Shown here piece after piece: positions 61,468 to 64,000 of a stretch of DNA of 64,000 bases. The DNA comes from Palsa-1447 sp964509885 (GTDB lineage Bacteria; Verrucomicrobiota; Verrucomicrobiia; Opitutales; Opitutaceae), in the NCBI GenBank assembly GCA_964509885.1, contig CAZDZL010000010.1, forward strand, positions 15,317 to 79,316. Reading direction: 5' to 3'. Under the pieces are notes generated by a model. That model saw only the letters and a program-made list of their open reading frames with translations, was not told the DNA's origin and did not search any database. The position numbers and the translations under genes are program-made. How positions within the stretch are numbered: the stretch's first letter is position 1; every line of letters begins with the position of its first letter.

Positions 61468-62870
61468 GGCGCGACCCCCGCCCTTCCCCGGAATGTGACG
61501 GCGAACGTGCCGGCGCCGACGGCGTCGAAGCGGATGCGGTTTCCGTCCATAGCCGCGCCCGACACGGCGATTTCCGCGTTGGAATCGCTCCCCAGCGTCA
61601 GCCAGAGCGGTCCCGGTCCCGAGTCCGCATGAAAGGTGCATTCGACGCCGACGCCACCGGCCGCCGGGCGGACCACCTCCGTGATCGCCCGGCCGCCCAC
61701 CAGGTAGGAAAGCTCGGGGAACCCGTCCTGCCCCAGCCGGTATCCGCGGAAATGGAATTCCGAAGGGCCCGTCCCGGGGCCGACGTGCAGGGCGGGTGAC
61801 ATCGACCTCTCCCGATAGAGCACGGCGCCCGAGATCCGGGCGGCGAACGAGCGCAGCGGGGCGCCGTGGTGCCCCGTCCACCAGGGGCGCAGGTCCACGA
61901 AGTCTCCGTCCCAGATGTAGTTGATCCCGCCCCGCACGGTGTCGAAGCAGAGGGACGGCCCCCCGGGAAACGAGATCGCCAGGGCGCCAGGGAAGGCATC
62001 CGCCATGCTCGCCCTCTGCACCAGCGTCGGCGCCCGGGGGACCGGGCGGCCGCCGGCCCACTGGACGCAGTTTGAGACGAGGCCCCGGTATTGCGCGTCC
62101 CCGAGAAGGGAAGCGCCCCCGGGCTGTAGGCACACGATGCGGGCCCTGCCCTGCCGGCGCAGCCAGCCCATCGGGACTGTCTCCTCGCCCACGGTGCCCT
62201 CCATGATGACCTGGGCATCCGGCGCGAGGTCACAGGCAAGCATCGCCTGGGGCGTCTCGAGTCGCTCCACGCCCGTGAAGACAGCATGGGGGTACAGGTT
62301 GATCACCCGCATCGGGGCGCCGCCTTCAAACGCGTCCCCAAAACGGGCGCCCAGCACCTGCTGTTCGAATTCCGGCCAATCCGCCCAGGTGTGCCCGGCG
62401 CATCCCACCACGACGAGGCCCCCTCCCTTCTCCAGAAACCTGCCGAAGGCCGACCGTCCCGGCTCCCCAAGCGGGCCGCCGTTCACCCAGATGACCGCCA
62501 CGTCGGATACCTCAAGGGCGCCCGACACGTCGCTCGAGCCCGCCCCGCCCATCACGACCTGTGCGCTGCACCTCGCCGGGCCGGCGCCCTCCAGGAACCA
62601 GCCGAGGCCGGCAACCACCCTGCGCGTCTCCGCGGAAGCCGGGCCGGCGCCCGCAATCAGGCAGACGCGCAGCGGTTCAGCGGCCGCCCGGACGGCCGCA
62701 AACGCCGTCGCGGCGAGGAGGAGCGCGCGGGACAGTTGCGCCCAGCTAAGCCGGCAAGACGCCGCGTGCGCGGCTTTGTGCGTCCTATTCGTCTCCACGG
62801 GCGGCAAGTCTGCTTTCGATTGGTGCGGACTCACCGCTTTTTCGGTCCGACGGGGGATCAGCCTCCCCAA
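61464..62870 (-). CDS. ThuA-like domain fused to the unnamed module domain (module 2 partner)
   Basis: The protein has up to 468 residues from a TTG at 62870; a GTG near residue 26 is an alternative, since the signal peptide (SRALLLAATAFAAVRAAAEP) starts only around residue 45. Residues 65-275 resemble the ThuA/glutamine-amidotransferase-like fold (VRRVVAGLGWFLEGAG-type entry, VIWVNGGPLGEPGRSAFGRFLEKGGGLVVVGCAGH, IVCLQPGGASLLGD). Residues 300-460 carry the unnamed domain shared with the cupredoxin protein at 42407-43981 (ISFPGGPSLCFDTVRGGINYIWDGDFVD, FHFRGYRLGQDGFPELSYLVGG). Its stop is coupled by ATGA to the propeller gene, exactly as in module 1. Confidence 0.75.
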   Translation of the reverse strand: MGRLIPRRTEKAVSPHQSKADLPPVETNRTHKAAHAASCRLSWAQLSRALLLAATAFAAVRAAAEPLRVCLIAGAGPASAETRRVVAGLGWFLEGAGPARCSAQVVMGGAGSSDVSGALEVSDVAVIWVNGGPLGEPGRSAFGRFLEKGGGLVVVGCAGHTWADWPEFEQQVLGARFGDAFEGGAPMRVINLYPHAVFTGVERLETPQAMLACDLAPDAQVIMEGTVGEETVPMGWLRRQGRARIVCLQPGGASLLGDAQYRGLVSNCVQWAGGRPVPRAPTLVQRASMADAFPGALAISFPGGPSLCFDTVRGGINYIWDGDFVDLRPWWTGHHGAPLRSFAARISGAVLYRERSMSPALHVGPGTGPSEFHFRGYRLGQDGFPELSYLVGGRAITEVVRPAAGGVGVECTFHADSGPGPLWLTLGSDSNAEIAVSGAAMDGNRIRFDAVGAGTFAVTFRGRAGVAP

Positions 62871-62890
62871 GTTGACGTTTGGCTATGGCG

Positions 62891-62908
62891 GGTAACGGAA
62901 CAGTTACA
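62891..62908 (+). promoter_or_regulatory. AGTAAC-type dyad, site H, best palindrome
   Basis: The plus strand reads GGTAAC-GGAACA-GTTACA, containing the perfect inverted repeat GTAAC-N6-GTTAC (62892-62907). It lies 20 bases upstream of the first possible start of the ThuA-like gene. Confidence 0.55.
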
Positions 62909-62981
62909 TGCTCCGCCGCGAGGGCCGTCAAGAGGCTTTAGGGGCGCCCGGCGGCCCCGGGGCGCGCCGACCCAGGGGGCC

Positions 62982-63647
62982 TCAGGCCGCCTTGGGGTGA
63001 ATCTTCCGCGCCACCTTCGGGGAGGCGCTGATCCCGTCGAAAAACAGCGTGTGTATCAGGCTGAGCCCGCGGGCCCTCTCGCTGGGGTTCGCGAGGTCCA
63101 TATCGAGCCCCTGAGAAAGCGAGAAGCGGTTCGAATGATAGATGAAGCAGCTTCCAATGAACTGCACGAGAAGGTGGTCCAGGTCCAGGTCGCGCCTGAA
63201 CTCTCCCAGCCTGACGCCCTCCTCGACAATCCTCTTGAACCTCTCAAGGAGCGGATTGATGGAGAGGACGTACTGCTTCTTGGCGATGTGCTGGCCGCCC
63301 TCCACATTCCCCCATTGGACCAGCTGGGTGAACTCCGGGTTCTTGTGGAGAAAGGTGAAATAACTGTCCAAGAGGCGCTTGAGCCTCTCCTTCGGCTGGC
63401 CGACATCCTCGTCGGCGTGGAAGTCCAATCTCTCGATCCGGTTGTACACCTCAAGGAGCGCCGCCCGATAGATGGCCTTCTTGCTGCCGAAATAGTGGTA
63501 CACCATGCGCTTGTTCACGCGTGCTCCCGCCACGATCTGGTCGACCGAGACGCCGTGGTATCCCCGCGCTGAGAACAGGCGGATGGACGTGTCCAGCAGC
63601 CGCCTGCGGGTGCGGTCGGAATTTCGCCTAATGGGCCGCGCGCGCAT
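62982..63647 (-). CDS. TetR-family transcriptional regulator
   Basis: The protein has 221 residues. The ATG at 63647 is set by a strong ribosome site six bases upstream; an earlier start at 63698 has none. Residues 12-60 are the TetR DNA-binding domain (RRRLLDTSIRLFSARGYHGVSVDQIVAGARVNKRMVYHYFGSKKAIY). The all-helical C-terminus (LLDSYFTFLHKNPEFTQLVQW, LLVQFIGSCFIYHSNRFSLSQ) resembles the YsiA/CecR-like group. An AT-rich leader of more than 100 bases with inverted repeats precedes it, as expected for autoregulation. Ligand unknown. Confidence 0.92.
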   Translation of the reverse strand: MRARPIRRNSDRTRRRLLDTSIRLFSARGYHGVSVDQIVAGARVNKRMVYHYFGSKKAIYRAALLEVYNRIERLDFHADEDVGQPKERLKRLLDSYFTFLHKNPEFTQLVQWGNVEGGQHIAKKQYVLSINPLLERFKRIVEEGVRLGEFRRDLDLDHLLVQFIGSCFIYHSNRFSLSQGLDMDLANPSERARGLSLIHTLFFDGISASPKVARKIHPKAA

Positions 63648-63653
63648 GGGAAT

Positions 63654-63660
63654 CCTCCTC
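63654..63660 (-). promoter_or_regulatory. Strong ribosome binding site of the TetR gene
   Basis: GAGGAGG on the minus strand, six bases before the ATG at 63647, fixes the start. Confidence 0.7.
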
Positions 63661-63753
63661 GGGCACCTCAGGCAGAATCCACCGTCGACAGGCGGCACGC
63701 GCCCGCGACCGTATGCCCCGAGCGCACATTGTCAGGACCTGCAGCCGTAACAA

Positions 63754-63793
63754 TTAACATGCATTCGTAAGACATGCTATGTTAAGTGCTAAC
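63754..63793. promoter_or_regulatory. Inverted repeats upstream of the TetR gene
   Basis: TTAACAT (63754-63760) and ATGTTAA (63779-63785) form a perfect 7-bp inverted repeat with an 18-base centre that also holds ACATGC as a direct repeat of the left arm's edge. A second dyad GTTA-AGTGC-TAAC overlaps at 63781-63793. The patch is strikingly AT-rich for this DNA and is the probable promoter and operator of the TetR gene, and perhaps of a gene on the other side. Confidence 0.45.
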
Positions 63794-63865
63794 TCGCACA
63801 AGATAAGTCAACACACTTCACGAATGGCGCCGGGGCGACGCCCCGCCCGCCTGCCCGGCGAAGGG

Positions 63866-63897
63866 CAAAAAAAGTCCGGCGGCTTTCGCCGCCGGAC
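63866..63897 (-). terminator. Intrinsic terminator of the gene entering from the right
   Basis: On the minus strand a perfect 10-bp stem GTCCGGCGGC/GCCGCCGGAC with a GAAA tetraloop is followed by seven T residues. This is the clearest terminator in the window. It lies 56 bases after the stop codon at 63953-63955. Confidence 0.85.
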
Positions 63898-63952
63898 CTG
63901 TGATTTCTAGATCAGACCCAGCGCGGTCGCCCGCCGCCGAGTGAGACTACCC

Positions 63953-64000
63953 CTAGAAATCGAACGAGTTCTCTAGTCTATATCCCATACCCTCCTGAAT
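63953..64000 (-). CDS. Last codons of a probable outer-membrane protein
   Basis: Reading leftward from the right edge, 15 codons (IQEGMGYRLENSFDF) end in TAG at 63953-63955, followed by a strong intrinsic terminator. The terminal Phe and alternating pattern match the last strand of outer-membrane beta-barrels such as TonB-dependent receptors. The rest of the gene lies outside the window, so the identity is only inferred. Confidence 0.5.
   Translation of the reverse strand: MQEGMGYRLENSFDF

Noticed and set aside
1..64000. tRNA, rRNA, CRISPR arrays, insertion sequences, phage genes, riboswitches
   Set aside because: No spaced direct repeats, transposase motifs, cloverleaf-like sequences or known leader structures were seen on either strand.

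Overview
The window is high-GC (roughly two thirds G+C by eye) chromosomal DNA from a Gram-negative heterotroph, most likely a verrucomicrobial bacterium of the Opitutaceae type. This is an inference from gene content: secreted sorbosone-dehydrogenase-like propeller proteins with HEAT repeats and C-terminal CxxCH haem sites, GH109-type Tat-exported oxidoreductases, ceramidase-like secreted proteins, large Na+/solute symporters, a TonB-dependent receptor and many Sec, Tat or lipoprotein signals. No rRNA, tRNA, CRISPR array, insertion sequence or phage gene was recognised. Coding density is high and only one gap (63648-63952) exceeds 300 bases.

Layout. 1-5.1 kb: end of a sugar isomerase gene, a GH109-like oxidoreductase, a small Cys-rich secreted protein and two coupled ceramidase-like genes. 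5.2-14 kb: heparinase II/III-like lyase, an alpha/beta esterase, a four-helix membrane protein, a Na+/solute symporter, a propeller-less degenerate prolyl-oligopeptidase-like protein and a beta-helix protein. 14-17 kb: PhyH dioxygenase divergent from an AraC regulator, then a GntR-type repressor. 17-21 kb: a coupled kinase-phosphatase fusion / nucleotidyltransferase / broken epimerase set facing an enolase-superfamily enzyme. 21-32 kb: two large paralogous haem propeller proteins, two Gfo/Idh/MocA oxidoreductases, a GNAT protein and a TonB receptor. 32-38.5 kb: TIM-barrel isomerase, a second esterase, two glycosidase-like proteins and an atypical epimerase. 38.5-47.6 kb: ABC exporter, a propeller/cupredoxin pair, M20 peptidase, secreted nitrilase-like protein and a DapA-like aldolase. 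47.8-55 kb: MFS carrier, AraC regulator, second symporter, tandem polysaccharide deacetylases and a DegT aminotransferase. 55-64 kb: PQQ dehydrogenase with internal cytochrome c, two amidohydrolase-like proteins, a second propeller pair, a TetR regulator and the last codons of a probable outer-membrane protein.

Together the genes look like a plant or algal glycan and sugar-acid catabolic region: outer-membrane uptake, secreted lyase, esterases and glycosidases, periplasmic dehydrogenases feeding cytochromes, inner-membrane symporters, and cytoplasmic isomerases, dehydratases and aldolases. Paralogous duplication is pervasive.

The most interesting signals are (i) an imperfect dyad AGTAAC-N6-GTTACT-like motif in nine gene-start regions, suggesting one regulon across the window; (ii) a twice-occurring, translationally coupled two-gene module (propeller protein plus a partner that shares an unnamed domain, once with an azurin-type copper site and once with a ThuA-like domain); (iii) a kinase-HAD fusion operon that mirrors the ADP-heptose pathway; (iv) several apparent pseudoenzymes. 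All family assignments come from reading motifs; no database search was run.
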